From contig CAZXCQ010000102.1 in assembly GCA_964639275.1 (NCBI GenBank), positions 1 through 19,082 on the forward strand: a stretch of 19,082 bases of DNA, given 5' to 3'. This stretch comes from CAZXCQ01 sp964639275. Its GTDB lineage: Bacteria; Desulfobacterota; DSM-4660; Desulfatiglandales; Desulfatiglandaceae. Below are positions 1-8,129 of this stretch, in pieces. The position numbers and the translations under genes were made by a program. Position 1 is the stretch's first letter; every line of letters begins with the position of its first letter. Under the pieces are notes generated by a model, which did not search any database, had not been told where the DNA came from, and saw only the letters and a program-made list of their open reading frames with translations.

Positions 1-63
1 GTCCCTAACCCTGAACGGTGAACCCTGAACCTGTGAACGGTTACCTATTAAAGAGGGCGTTTC

Positions 64-1929
64 ATGGTCGAGAAGATCAATAAGTTTGCTGATAATTTTG
101 TGGTTTTCTGTGCTGCCGGTCTTTCTCTTGTATCCCTATATACCGCCTTTTTCGGCACCTTCGAAACCATGGTTCAGAGGACGCTTCACCTCACCACTAT
201 TTGCGTCATCGCCCTGTTTATGTACAGGCTGAAAACCGCGAAGCGGTCTCCCTGGCTCGATCTGATCATCAATATTGTTCTTGCCGTGGCAATTGTCGCC
301 GCAAACACCTATCTGGTCCTGAACTGGAAGGAACTGTATATTTCACCCTTTTTGGACACCGCAGGTCTGATATTGGGCTCGGCCGCAATAATCATCCTCC
401 TGGAATTGACACGACGTACGGTGGGGATGTCCCTCGCGATCATTGTCATCCTTTTCTTGGTTTACACGTATTTTGGAAATTATATTCCGGGTTTTATGGG
501 GCACAGAGGATATGATCTGGAGAGGATCATTGTCCAGGTTTTTGCCGGGACCGAGGGAATCTACGGGATACCTATAGGGGTTTGCGCTACGGTTGTTATC
601 ATATTTCTCATATTTGGTGCCTTTCTGGACAGGGCCGGGGCCTCCAATGTCCTCCTGGAGCTTGCCACCTCAATCGCAGGGCGATACCGGGGTGGGCCGG
701 CCAAGGTCGCCATATGCGGGAGCGGCCTTATGGGTATGCTGTCGGGCAGCTCGGCCGCCAACGTGGCCACAACCGGAGCCGTTACCATCCCCATGATGAA
801 AAAATCCGGGGTGGCGCCCGTTGTGGCCGGGGCGATCGAGGCGGTGGCCTCTTCAGGCGGCTACAAAACCCCCCCCATTATGGGGGCCGTGGCCTTTGTC
901 ATGGCCCATATGTTGGGTGCGGATTATGTAGAGGTCTGTATCGCCGCCGCATTGCCTGCATTTTTTCATTATTACGGACTCTTTTTGATGGTGGATTTTT
1001 ATGCCGGACAACACGATCTCAAAGGTCTGCCCCCGGAGCAGATTAATCGGTTTTTGCCGGCGCTAAAAAAAGGGATTCCCTACCTGATACCGGTCGCGTT
1101 ACTGGTCTTTTTGATGATCATCAGATACACTGCCATGTTCGCCTGCGCCTATTCGCTTCTTTCTCTTTGGTTTATCTCTATTATTGCCAGGACATTGACC
1201 CTAAAAGGGATATTTCAGGCATTGCGAGACGGCGCAACCCGGATGATACCGATTACGATCCCCTGTGCGGTGGCCGGGATCATCCTGGGGATTCTGACCT
1301 TAACCGGAGCGGGGATGAAGCTCTCAGAGATTATTGATTTTCTGGCCCAGGGCAGTCTTTTCTTTACCCTGTTCTGGATCATGATCATTTCCATCATCCT
1401 CGGGATGGGTCTCCCCCCTGTGGTCTCCTACCTCGTGCTCGCGGCCCTGGAGGCACCTATTTTGATCAGTATGGGTGTACACCCGATGGCGGCGCATCTA
1501 TTCATCTTTTATTTCTGCGCCCTTTCATTGATTACGCCTCCGATCTGTACGACGTCTTTTACGGCAGCGGCCATAGCGGAAGCACATCCTATGAAGACCG
1601 GTCTTGAGGCGGTCAGATTTGGTCTTGTCCTTTTCACCCTCCCCTATCTTTTCGCTTACAGTCCGGCCCTGCTCATGGAGGGGAGTCTCTTAAACATCAT
1701 TTTTATCTTCATTGTGGCGACGGTGGGTATCTTTTCTTTGGCCATCGGTGCCCAGGGATATTTCTTGACCACCCTGAGTTGGCATAGGCGGATCTTGTTC
1801 GTCCTGAGTTCTATCCTGATCTTCTGGCCACTCGAAGTGATAAGACTGGTCGGGGTTCTCATGCTCATCGCCCTCATCTTCAATGAAAAAATAAATCAAA
1901 AGCGCTTGCTTCATCAGATGTCAGGATAA
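64..1929 (+). CDS. TRAP transporter fused permease (DctQ-DctM type, 4TM/12TM fusion)
   Basis: A 621-residue, very hydrophobic protein with membrane segments almost throughout. It should be the inner-membrane permease of a tripartite ATP-independent periplasmic transporter, importing an organic acid with an ion gradient and a periplasmic binding protein. Roughly residues 1-135 are the small DctQ-like part and the rest the large DctM-like part. Family-typical segments are the glycine/serine stretch GSSAANVATTGAVTIPMM at 228-245 and PPIMGAVAFVMA at 270-281. Fused permeases of this kind usually pair with TAXI-type binding proteins; none is in the window, so it may lie upstream. The start is supported by AGAGGG at 52-57, six bases before the ATG. 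The upstream 50 bases carry short repeats of CCTGAAC and GTGAAC with no clear role. Position as first visible gene of a CoA-dependent catabolic operon suggests it imports that pathway's substrate (inference). Confidence 0.93.
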   Translation: MVEKINKFADNFVVFCAAGLSLVSLYTAFFGTFETMVQRTLHLTTICVIALFMYRLKTAKRSPWLDLIINIVLAVAIVAANTYLVLNWKELYISPFLDTAGLILGSAAIIILLELTRRTVGMSLAIIVILFLVYTYFGNYIPGFMGHRGYDLERIIVQVFAGTEGIYGIPIGVCATVVIIFLIFGAFLDRAGASNVLLELATSIAGRYRGGPAKVAICGSGLMGMLSGSSAANVATTGAVTIPMMKKSGVAPVVAGAIEAVASSGGYKTPPIMGAVAFVMAHMLGADYVEVCIAAALPAFFHYYGLFLMVDFYAGQHDLKGLPPEQINRFLPALKKGIPYLIPVALLVFLMIIRYTAMFACAYSLLSLWFISIIARTLTLKGIFQALRDGATRMIPITIPCAVAGIILGILTLTGAGMKLSEIIDFLAQGSLFFTLFWIMIISIILGMGLPPVVSYLVLAALEAPILISMGVHPMAAHLFIFYFCALSLITPPICTTSFTAAAIAEAHPMKTGLEAVRFGLVLFTLPYLFAYSPALLMEGSLLNIIFIFIVATVGIFSLAIGAQGYFLTTLSWHRRILFVLSSILIFWPLEVIRLVGVLMLIALIFNEKINQKRLLHQMSG

Positions 1930-2044
1930 CATCCTGTAGCCTCGTTCGCAGTCAGATGTTTCGACCTTGTAGGGTTAGGTTTCCCCCGCTCAGAGAGCGG
2001 AGGTCTTCGAAGGGTTCCGGTTCAACCTCGGGCCTAAGAATGAT

Positions 2045-2052
2045 AAAGGAGG
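2045..2052 (+). promoter_or_regulatory. Shine-Dalgarno site that sets the SDR start
   Basis: AAAGGAGG lies eight bases before the ATG at 2061. It selects that codon over the in-frame ATG at 2040, whose reading would put this site inside the coding region, and over the longer open frame back to 1956. Confidence 0.85.
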
Positions 2053-2060
2053 TTTTTCAA

Positions 2061-2870
2061 ATGGAAAACCAGCGGAGCCGATTCGATCTGAGTGGAAGGG
2101 TCGCATTGATCACAGGCGGCAGCAAAGGAATCGGGAAATATCTCGCCCTGGAACTTGCAGGGGCCGGGGCGAGTGTGGTGATCGTAAGCCGGCACCTGGA
2201 AGAAGGCCAGAAGGTGGCCGGGGATATCCAAAAGACAGGCGGGCGGGCACTCGCCCTTTATGGAGACATTTCTAAGGTAGAGACCTTGCCGGACATGGTC
2301 AATAAGGCGGTAGACAAGATGGGGCGGATTGACATCTTGATCAACAACGCCGGAACCAATGTGCGCAAACCGGCCCTGGATTTTGACGAAGCAGAGTGGG
2401 ACCGCGTCCTGGACACGAATTTGAAAGGGACGTTTTTTTGCTCGCAGATCGTGGCAAAAGAGATGATCAAAAGCGGCGGGGGGAAGATTATCAATATCTC
2501 TTCGGCCGCAGGAAACACAGCCGTTCCCTGGTTGACACCTTACAGTGTGAGCAAGGCCGCCATTATCCATCTGACGAGGGCCTTGGCCCTTGAGTGGGCA
2601 CGTTACGGGATCACCGTCAATGCCATTGCCCCGAGCTATATTGAAACCCCTCTCACAAGGGAATGGTTGTCAGACCCCAGGCGTTATGAATTGGTCTCCC
2701 ATCGCTCTCCGCTGAAACGGGTTGGCAAGCTGGAGGACCTTACCGGGATCTTGCTTCTTTTTGCATCTGATCAATCCAGTTTTATTACGGGTCAGACCCT
2801 AATAGTGGACGGGGGCACCAGCTCCGGATGGGTTGTGGATTGGGAAAAGATGCAGGCCCAGACCCCATAG
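2061..2870 (+). CDS. SDR family NAD(P)-dependent oxidoreductase
   Basis: A 269-residue classical short-chain dehydrogenase/reductase, predicted cytoplasmic, interconverting an alcohol and a ketone with NAD(P). Seen directly: nucleotide-binding TGGSKGIG at 18-25, NNAG at 95-98, ISSAAG at 146-151 with the catalytic serine, and the YSVSK pair Y161/K165. A C-terminal DGGTSSG is also typical. The resemblance is to gluconate 5-dehydrogenase or 3-oxoacyl-ACP reductase-like SDRs, but the substrate cannot be read from sequence. It starts 131 bp after the permease and ends 18 bp before the acyl-CoA synthetase, so it is probably in the same operon. In that setting it could oxidise a hydroxyacyl-CoA, as BadH does in alicyclic acid degradation (inference from neighbours). 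Confidence 0.93.
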   Translation: MENQRSRFDLSGRVALITGGSKGIGKYLALELAGAGASVVIVSRHLEEGQKVAGDIQKTGGRALALYGDISKVETLPDMVNKAVDKMGRIDILINNAGTNVRKPALDFDEAEWDRVLDTNLKGTFFCSQIVAKEMIKSGGGKIINISSAAGNTAVPWLTPYSVSKAAIIHLTRALALEWARYGITVNAIAPSYIETPLTREWLSDPRRYELVSHRSPLKRVGKLEDLTGILLLFASDQSSFITGQTLIVDGGTSSGWVVDWEKMQAQTP

Positions 2871-2888
2871 TCACAGGAGAGCCTTGAA

Positions 2889-4409
2889 ATGACATGGCCC
2901 AGTCTACCTCAATATCTCAAAGATAAGGTGGCCCGGTTCGGAGAAAGGGTGGCCTTGCGTGATTTCGGCACGAATAGACGGTATACCTACGCTGAGCTGG
3001 ACGAGCTCACAGACCGGATCTCCGGGGGGCTCAAGGCCCTTGGGGTGGAGATCGGGGACCGGGTGGCGCTGCTCCACCCCAACCACACGGACTTTATCCT
3101 GGCCTATTTTTCGGTTATCAAGGCTGGAGCCATTGCCGTGCCAGTGAACTCCGCCTATACGACCAGGGAGATACTGCACATTCTTGAAGACTCGGGGGCC
3201 GGCTATTTGATCAGCACACAGGCCTTCAGTCCCTCACTGGAAGAGGTTCGTTGCAGGGCCACGCAACTAAAGCACACCCTGGTCAAGGCGGAAGGCGAAG
3301 GCCTGAAAGAGACACTCGAAAAAGAGGTCAAGACCCTAAAACCGTTTGTTGTCCTTGAAAGATCCCCCGACGATCTGGCCTTTATCTTTTACACCTCCGG
3401 GACCACCGGCCGGCCCAAGGGCGTCACGCTCACACACAGAAATCTGACCTTTGGCGGGGCCAATACGGCCCAGAGCTATGGGCTGCGGGAGACGGACGTA
3501 TCTCTTGCCTGTCTTCCCCTGGTTCATATCTTTGCCAATGCAAGCCCTGTCTTCGGGAGCCTGAACAGCGGCGGGAGCATCGTCGTTATGGAGCGTTTTC
3601 AGACCGAGATGGTCTTTGAGGCCCTGGAAAGATACGGTGTGACATGGTTTCCCGGTGTTCCCACCATGTTCGGATACCTTCTGAATGCCTTTGATGAACG
3701 ACCCAGATCGTTTCGTTCCCTGCGTATGGGCCTTTCAGGAGGCGCCTCGCTTTCGACAGAACACCTGACACGATTCGAGGCGGTATTTCGGGCGCCTGTC
3801 CTGGAGGTTTACGGTCTGACAGAGTCTACGGGTCTGGTTACAGCCAACCCGGTTTATGGGATTCGCAAGACCGGTTCAATCGGCCTCAGCGTCCCCGGGG
3901 TTCAGGTCCGGCTGGTGGCTGAAGATGGCCGGGACGTGCCGGAGGGAGAGGTGGGGGAGCTGGTCTTTCGTGGTCCAAATGCCACGCCCGGATACTGGGG
4001 CCTCCCGCAGGTGACTCAAGAGACCATTCGGGCGGGTTGGGTCTACACGGGGGACCTGGCGTACCAGGATGAGGACGGGTATTTCTTTATCGTGGGCCGC
4101 AAGAATGAACTGATCATTTCCGGTGGATATAATATCTACCCTCGCGAGATCGAGGAAGTCCTCTATCTCCACGAGGACATTTCAGAGGCGGCAGTCATCG
4201 GGATAAGCGATCCGGATCTGGGGGAGGTACCCAAGGCATTTGTGGCCCTGAAATCCGGCCGACAATTGACGCCTCAGGCACTCCTGGAATTCTGCCGGTT
4301 GCACCTTGCGGCCTACAAGATCCCGAAGACATTGGAAATCATGCAAGAGCTTCCCAAGAACTCGACGGGAAAGATTTTGAAAAAGGAACTGACCGCAAAA
4401 TTGAATTGA
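2889..4409 (+). CDS. AMP-forming acyl-CoA synthetase (class I adenylate-forming enzyme)
   Basis: 506 residues, the normal length for fatty-acid or aryl CoA ligases. It activates a carboxylic acid through an acyl-adenylate and then transfers it to coenzyme A. Seen: the P-loop-like YTSGTTGRPKG at 168-178, the YGLTES motif in the middle, YTGDLA, GRKNELI followed by GGYNIYPREIEEV, and the C-terminal catalytic-lysine motif STGKILKKEL with K495. All core motifs appear intact. AGGAGA at 2875-2880 is a good ribosome site eight bases before the ATG. Spacing of 18 bp from the SDR gene and 66 bp to the acyl-CoA dehydrogenase supports one operon. Substrate class (fatty, alicyclic or aromatic acid) is not determinable by eye. 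Confidence 0.94.
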   Translation: MTWPSLPQYLKDKVARFGERVALRDFGTNRRYTYAELDELTDRISGGLKALGVEIGDRVALLHPNHTDFILAYFSVIKAGAIAVPVNSAYTTREILHILEDSGAGYLISTQAFSPSLEEVRCRATQLKHTLVKAEGEGLKETLEKEVKTLKPFVVLERSPDDLAFIFYTSGTTGRPKGVTLTHRNLTFGGANTAQSYGLRETDVSLACLPLVHIFANASPVFGSLNSGGSIVVMERFQTEMVFEALERYGVTWFPGVPTMFGYLLNAFDERPRSFRSLRMGLSGGASLSTEHLTRFEAVFRAPVLEVYGLTESTGLVTANPVYGIRKTGSIGLSVPGVQVRLVAEDGRDVPEGEVGELVFRGPNATPGYWGLPQVTQETIRAGWVYTGDLAYQDEDGYFFIVGRKNELIISGGYNIYPREIEEVLYLHEDISEAAVIGISDPDLGEVPKAFVALKSGRQLTPQALLEFCRLHLAAYKIPKTLEIMQELPKNSTGKILKKELTAKLN

Positions 4410-4475
4410 TAAACGTCTTACCCCCTTACCTTTTCCATAGAGGTGTCGGGGTAGGGGAGCGAGAAAGGAGCAGAC

Positions 4476-5654
4476 ATGGAAATTTTTTTGACGCCTGAGG
4501 ACCTTGCCTTCCAGGCCCGCTGCATGCGTTATGCCGAGTCGGAACTGGCTCCCCTGGCCGAGAGATTTGGAGAAATCAATGAAGTCCCCGAGGACTTGAA
4601 GACCTCTTTGAGCAGGGCCGGCATATTTGGCCCGCTCTTTCCACAGGAGTATGGTGGAGAGGGAGTGAGCGCGGTGAGGATCTGCCTGGCCAGAGAGGTC
4701 CTTGCCGGTGTGTATAGCCCGGCCGACGTAACACTGGCCATGCAGGGCCTGGGTGGATATCCGATCGTGCTCGCGGGAAATGCGGATCAGAAGCAACGGT
4801 ACTTGCCGGCGCTTGCATCCGGAAAACGACTCACAACCTTCTGTCTGACTGAACCGGAAGCGGGTTCTGATGTGGGGTCAATTCAGACAACGGCCCTCTC
4901 AAAGGATGGTCTTTTTATCATTAATGGCCGAAAGCGATTTATCTCAAACGGCTATTCGGCAGACATGGCGGTCCTTTTTGCCAAGACACCCACCCCAGAG
5001 AAGCCAAAGGCCATTTCCGCCTTTATCGTTGAACGGGACATGCCCGGGTGGGAGCTGGCCTGGCGCATCGATCTGATAGCCAGTCACGATATCGTTGAAT
5101 TTGAGTTCAAGGATCTTGAGGTGCCGGAGGAGAAACTTCTCGGACCGGCCGGCGGTGGTTTCAGGCTGGCCCTTGGAACGCTGGATCTCATGCGGATGTC
5201 TGTCGGGGCAGCGGCCGTGGGGATGGCGAGGACCGCCAGGAAAGAGGCTATGCGACATTCTCAGAACCGGATCCAGTTCGGTCGTCCCATATCCGGCTTT
5301 CAGGCCACCGCGTTTAAGATCGCCGAGATGGCCACGGAGATAGAGGCCTCGCGCGGCCTGGTATACCTCGCTGCCATCAAGAAAGACAGGGGGGACCCCT
5401 CGGCGTCTCCCCATTCCTCCATGGCCAAACTCTATGCCACCGAGGCGGCCTTTCGGTGCATCGATCAGGCCGTTCAGATCCACGGGGGTATGGGTCTGGT
5501 CAAAGGCTCGGTCGTTGAAAGACTCTATCGTGAAATTCGCCCCCTCAGAATCTATGAGGGGACCTCGGAGATCCAGAAGCTCATCATTGCCAATCACCTT
5601 TTCAAAGAAGGGAGACAGGATGGAACCGGAAAAGATCAAAAAACTGATTCATAA
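4476..5654 (+). CDS. Acyl-CoA dehydrogenase
   Basis: 392 residues, full length for the FAD-dependent acyl-CoA dehydrogenase family, which introduces an alpha,beta double bond into acyl-CoA and passes electrons to ETF. Seen: CLTEPEAGSDVGS at 123-135 and KRFISNG at 153-159 in the middle beta domain; QFGRPI at 267-272; QIHGGMG at 334-340; and IYEGTSEIQ at 359-367, where E361 aligns with the usual catalytic glutamate. AAAGGAG at 4464-4470 supports the start. The 3' end overlaps the next gene by 35 bases, a sign of translational coupling. Acting on the CoA ester made by the preceding ligase is the simplest reading. Confidence 0.94.
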   Translation: MEIFLTPEDLAFQARCMRYAESELAPLAERFGEINEVPEDLKTSLSRAGIFGPLFPQEYGGEGVSAVRICLAREVLAGVYSPADVTLAMQGLGGYPIVLAGNADQKQRYLPALASGKRLTTFCLTEPEAGSDVGSIQTTALSKDGLFIINGRKRFISNGYSADMAVLFAKTPTPEKPKAISAFIVERDMPGWELAWRIDLIASHDIVEFEFKDLEVPEEKLLGPAGGGFRLALGTLDLMRMSVGAAAVGMARTARKEAMRHSQNRIQFGRPISGFQATAFKIAEMATEIEASRGLVYLAAIKKDRGDPSASPHSSMAKLYATEAAFRCIDQAVQIHGGMGLVKGSVVERLYREIRPLRIYEGTSEIQKLIIANHLFKEGRQDGTGKDQKTDS

Positions 5655-6414
5655 AGGGAAGGTCTATGATCTTGGCCAGGAATACTATGTTGGGATGCCG
5701 CACCACCCCAACCATCCCCCTTTTGCCTTTTCCTTAACCAAAGTGCATGGGGACATGGTTTACAAGGACGGGGTATCTGCCGCCAATTGTCTTTTTACCA
5801 CCGGAGGACATACGGGTACCCATTTTGACGCCCACGGTCACATCAGCCAGAATGGCCACGTTTACGGGGTTGGAGACATTCGGGGCTTTCAGGATTACCA
5901 TGGGCTTAGGAGGGCAGGTATCGAAGAGGTCCGGCCGGTGGTTACCAGAGGGGTTCTTCTGGATGTTGCAGGGTTGGAAGGGACTCCTTGCCTGGATTCG
6001 GATTATTTGATCGGAGGCCAGGAACTTCAAAAGGCCTCCGAGCATCAGGAGACCCCCATCCAAAAGGGAGACGCCGTACTCATCCGGACCGGTTGGAGCC
6101 GATATTTTGGCGACCCCCAGAAATACATCTCACATGACCGGGGTTGCCCGGGGCTCACCGAAGACGGCGCCAGATGGCTTGTGGAAAACGAGGCGGCATA
6201 CGTGGGGGCCGACACCGTGGCATTGGAAAAGACCCCAGCCCCAAACCTGCCCGTCCATGTGATACTCCTTGCCCAGAACGGCATCCATATTATCGAGGCC
6301 ATGAACCTCGAAGAAATTGCCAGTGATAAGGTCTACGAATTCCTCTTTGTGACCTCCCCTTTGAAGATCCGCGGAGGCACGGCTTCCCCTGTCCGGCCTG
6401 TTGCCGTTTGTTGA
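5620..6414 (+). CDS. Cyclase family metal-dependent hydrolase
   Basis: 264 residues, matching the family that includes bacterial kynurenine formamidase (KynB) and isatin hydrolase. Seen: the metal-binding signature HTGTHFDAHGH at residues 64-74, with H64, H68, D70 and H74 in the expected spacing; the proline usual at position 72 is a histidine. AAGGGAG at 5608-5614 places the start at 5620, inside the end of the acyl-CoA dehydrogenase gene; the frame is open further upstream (from 5434) but that is only overlap. Family members hydrolyse amides, lactams or related bonds. In this operon it could open a ring or cleave a derivative of the imported acid (inference). Last gene of the block. Confidence 0.9.
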   Translation: MEPEKIKKLIHKGKVYDLGQEYYVGMPHHPNHPPFAFSLTKVHGDMVYKDGVSAANCLFTTGGHTGTHFDAHGHISQNGHVYGVGDIRGFQDYHGLRRAGIEEVRPVVTRGVLLDVAGLEGTPCLDSDYLIGGQELQKASEHQETPIQKGDAVLIRTGWSRYFGDPQKYISHDRGCPGLTEDGARWLVENEAAYVGADTVALEKTPAPNLPVHVILLAQNGIHIIEAMNLEEIASDKVYEFLFVTSPLKIRGGTASPVRPVAVC

Positions 6415-6445
6415 AAGAGGGTATCCATTTGGTCGACCCCTTGAA

Positions 6446-6466
6446 CCTTCCCACAAGCCGGGAGGG
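6446..6466 (+). terminator. Possible hairpin after the catabolic operon
   Basis: CCTTCCC (6446-6452) and GGGAGGG (6460-6466) form a 7-bp stem with one G-T pair and a 7-base loop, 32 bases after the cyclase stop. No T-run follows, so intrinsic termination is doubtful. Confidence 0.35.
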
Positions 6467-6562
6467 TCTCAGCTCTGCTTGAAGAAGATGCCGTGGATGG
6501 GAGTGGGGTCGGTGAAAACCCCCTTGAAATCTTTCCCGTGCTGCGCTAATCGTTCAGGTATC

Positions 6563-7255
6563 ATGAAGATCGCTATCTGCCAGATAAACCCGGTTATCAA
6601 TGACTTTGAATACAACACCTCTCTGATCAAGGATCAAACGCTGGGGGCAAAGGAATCGGGGTGTGTGCTTGCCGTCTTTCCGGAGATGTCTCTCCTGGGA
6701 TATCCGGCCAGAGACCTGCTGGAAAGGCCCGCCTTTATCACCAAAAACCTGGTCCAGCTTGAAAGGCTTTCATCCGAGATATGGGGGATTTCAATCCTGT
6801 GCGGATATGTGGATCGAAACGCCCTCAGGACCGGAAAGCCCCTTATAAACAGCGTGGCGCTTATCAGGGACGGTCAGGTCGTCTCCAGAGGGGGGAAGAG
6901 ACTCTTACCCACCTATGATGTCTTGGACGAGAGAAGATATTTTGAGCCTTCCCGGGAGGGTATGACATTTGAACTGGGAGTAAAGAGGTGGGGTGTCAGC
7001 CTCCCCCTATACGATCAATAAGGAGGCCCACAGGCTCGAGCTATTGAAACAGCTGTCAAAGGGGTATCATATCTCGTTCATATATTGCAACCAGGTGGGT
7101 GGAAATGACGAACTCCTTTTTGACGGGCCAAGTATGGTAGATGAGCCGGGAGCGAATACAAGCGCAGGCAGGCCCCCACAGGCCTCAAGATAACCACCAA
7201 GGCCTTCGGCCATGGCAGGACCTATCCGATCGCGAGAGGGAATGAGGTGTATTGA
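6563..7255 (+). pseudogene. nadE: Glutamine-dependent NAD+ synthetase remnant with two large internal deletions
   Basis: Three collinear pieces of one gene are visible in two frames. Piece 1 (6563-about 6998) is the start of the nitrilase-like glutaminase domain: MKIAICQINPV, catalytic-type FPEMSLLGYPARDLL and GGKRLLPTYDVLDERRYFEP. It runs to RWGVS, where the family continues with the cysteine motif (I)CEDIW. Piece 2 (about 6996-7140) resumes at SASPYTINKEAHRLE in another frame and runs through YCNQVGGNDELLFDGPS. Piece 3 (about 7154-7255), again shifted, is EYKRRQAPTGLKITTKAFG followed by HGRTYPIARG and a stop, the typical C-terminal end of these enzymes. Missing are the catalytic-cysteine segment and essentially the whole ATP-pyrophosphatase synthetase domain. 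The start codon has only a weak ribosome site. It cannot make active enzyme, so the cell presumably has another nadE (inference). Confidence 0.85.
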
Positions 7256-7295
7256 GCGGGTGAAGCTTTGCTTGACAGCCACGACTTGTTGACCG

Positions 7296-7823
7296 ATGAA
7301 AGAAAGCGATATTATCTACTTTTTTAGAAGACCGGAAGAGATTCCTTTGGGAACCCTTGATCAGGTTTGCAGTGTCATCGAGGATTGCGGCGGTGTGGGA
7401 ACCTCCTGGGTCAAAGAAAACCTCCGGGATGCCTTTCTCATCGGCTATGCCGAATATAAGGGAGAGGTCGTCGGTACCTCAACCCACAAATATCCAAGGG
7501 AGGCGTATAGAAAGAAGCTCGAGGCCTTAACAGGCCTCGACCTCGAAGGATATCTGGAAAGGGGGTATACCGCGGTAAGACCTGAGTACAGGGGCTTGGG
7601 TATCGGGGGGAAGCTCATAAGGGGTCTGATCAAGCGGTCAGAGAAAAAGAAGGTGTACGTGACGATCCGAATGGACAATATCTCCCCTCTCAAAATGACC
7701 TATAAGGAGGGAATGGTCCTGGCAGGGACTTTTATCAATGAGAGAACCGGCCATGAGTTGGGGGTCTTTACCAATCAACCAGCCCGCATCATGACAGACC
7801 CCTTACACTCCCCCTCCCCTTAG
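7296..7823 (+). CDS. GNAT family N-acetyltransferase
   Basis: 175 residues. The acetyl-CoA binding signature of the GNAT fold is visible as AVRPEYRGLGIGGKLIRGL, with the R-x-x-G-x-G type loop YRGLGIG at about residues 98-104, followed by a beta strand YVTIRMDN and the helix containing NISPLKMTYKEG. The family moves an acetyl group from acetyl-CoA to an amine; the acceptor here is unknown. It begins 40 bp after the broken NAD synthetase, with no strong ribosome site, so it may formerly have been translated as the distal gene of that unit. Its stop codon TAG falls inside the 5-bp target duplication of the palindromic element that follows; without the element the reading frame would end at the same codon. 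Confidence 0.88.
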   Translation: MKESDIIYFFRRPEEIPLGTLDQVCSVIEDCGGVGTSWVKENLRDAFLIGYAEYKGEVVGTSTHKYPREAYRKKLEALTGLDLEGYLERGYTAVRPEYRGLGIGGKLIRGLIKRSEKKKVYVTIRMDNISPLKMTYKEGMVLAGTFINERTGHELGVFTNQPARIMTDPLHSPSP

Positions 7824-8000
7824 GGCTTGCGCAGAAATAACTTCGCAGAATTGACGTCCAGATTTGGGTCAGATTTGGCTGCGCCGATTGAGCAAGACCA
7901 CAGGAATAGTAGTACTATTTCGAGGATCTTGCGATTGAGGTGCGGCCGAAGATGACCCGAAGATGGGATGCGAAAATGTGAAGTTATTTCTGCGAAAGCC
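7824..8000. mobile_element. 177-bp MITE-like palindromic element
   Basis: The ends 7824-7844 and 7980-8000 are inverted repeats matching at 20 of 21 bases (mismatch at 7829). CTTAG occurs directly outside both ends (7819-7823 and 8001-8005), as expected for a 5-bp target-site duplication. The interior is also palindromic: left-half stretches such as GATTTGGGTCAGATTTGGC and GATTGAGCAAGA find imperfect complements in the right half, around a centre AATAGTAGTACTATT near 7907-7921. It has no coding capacity, so it would need a transposase in trans. The transposase family cannot be named from the ends alone. Confidence 0.82.
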
Positions 8001-8085
8001 CTTAGCCCTTCCCGACGTATCTTCTCAATAATTAGCGGTAAACATGATTATTGTCAGAAGAACTGGGCTGCGCAAGGCGATTCAA

Positions 8086-8129
8086 GAGAGAAGCCTAATT
8101 AGGCTCCTGCCTATCCCGATGGGCCTCTC
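8086..8129. other. Inverted-repeat segment just after the methyltransferase stop
   Basis: A perfect 14-base palindrome AGCCTAATTAGGCT is at 8092-8105. GAGAGAAGCC (8086-8095) can also pair, with a bulge, with GGGCCTCTC (8121-8129). On the minus strand this directly follows the methyltransferase stop. It lacks a clear T-run and the conserved GTT/AAC cores of an attC site, so it is either a weak terminator or a decayed site. Confidence 0.35.

Noticed and set aside
1956..2060. N-terminal extension of the SDR gene.
   Set aside because: The AAAGGAGG site at 2045-2052 is inside it and points to the ATG at 2061, where family homology begins.
5434..5619. Upstream open frame joined to the cyclase gene.
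   Set aside because: It is fully within the acyl-CoA dehydrogenase coding region in another frame; a ribosome site at 5608-5614 marks the real start.
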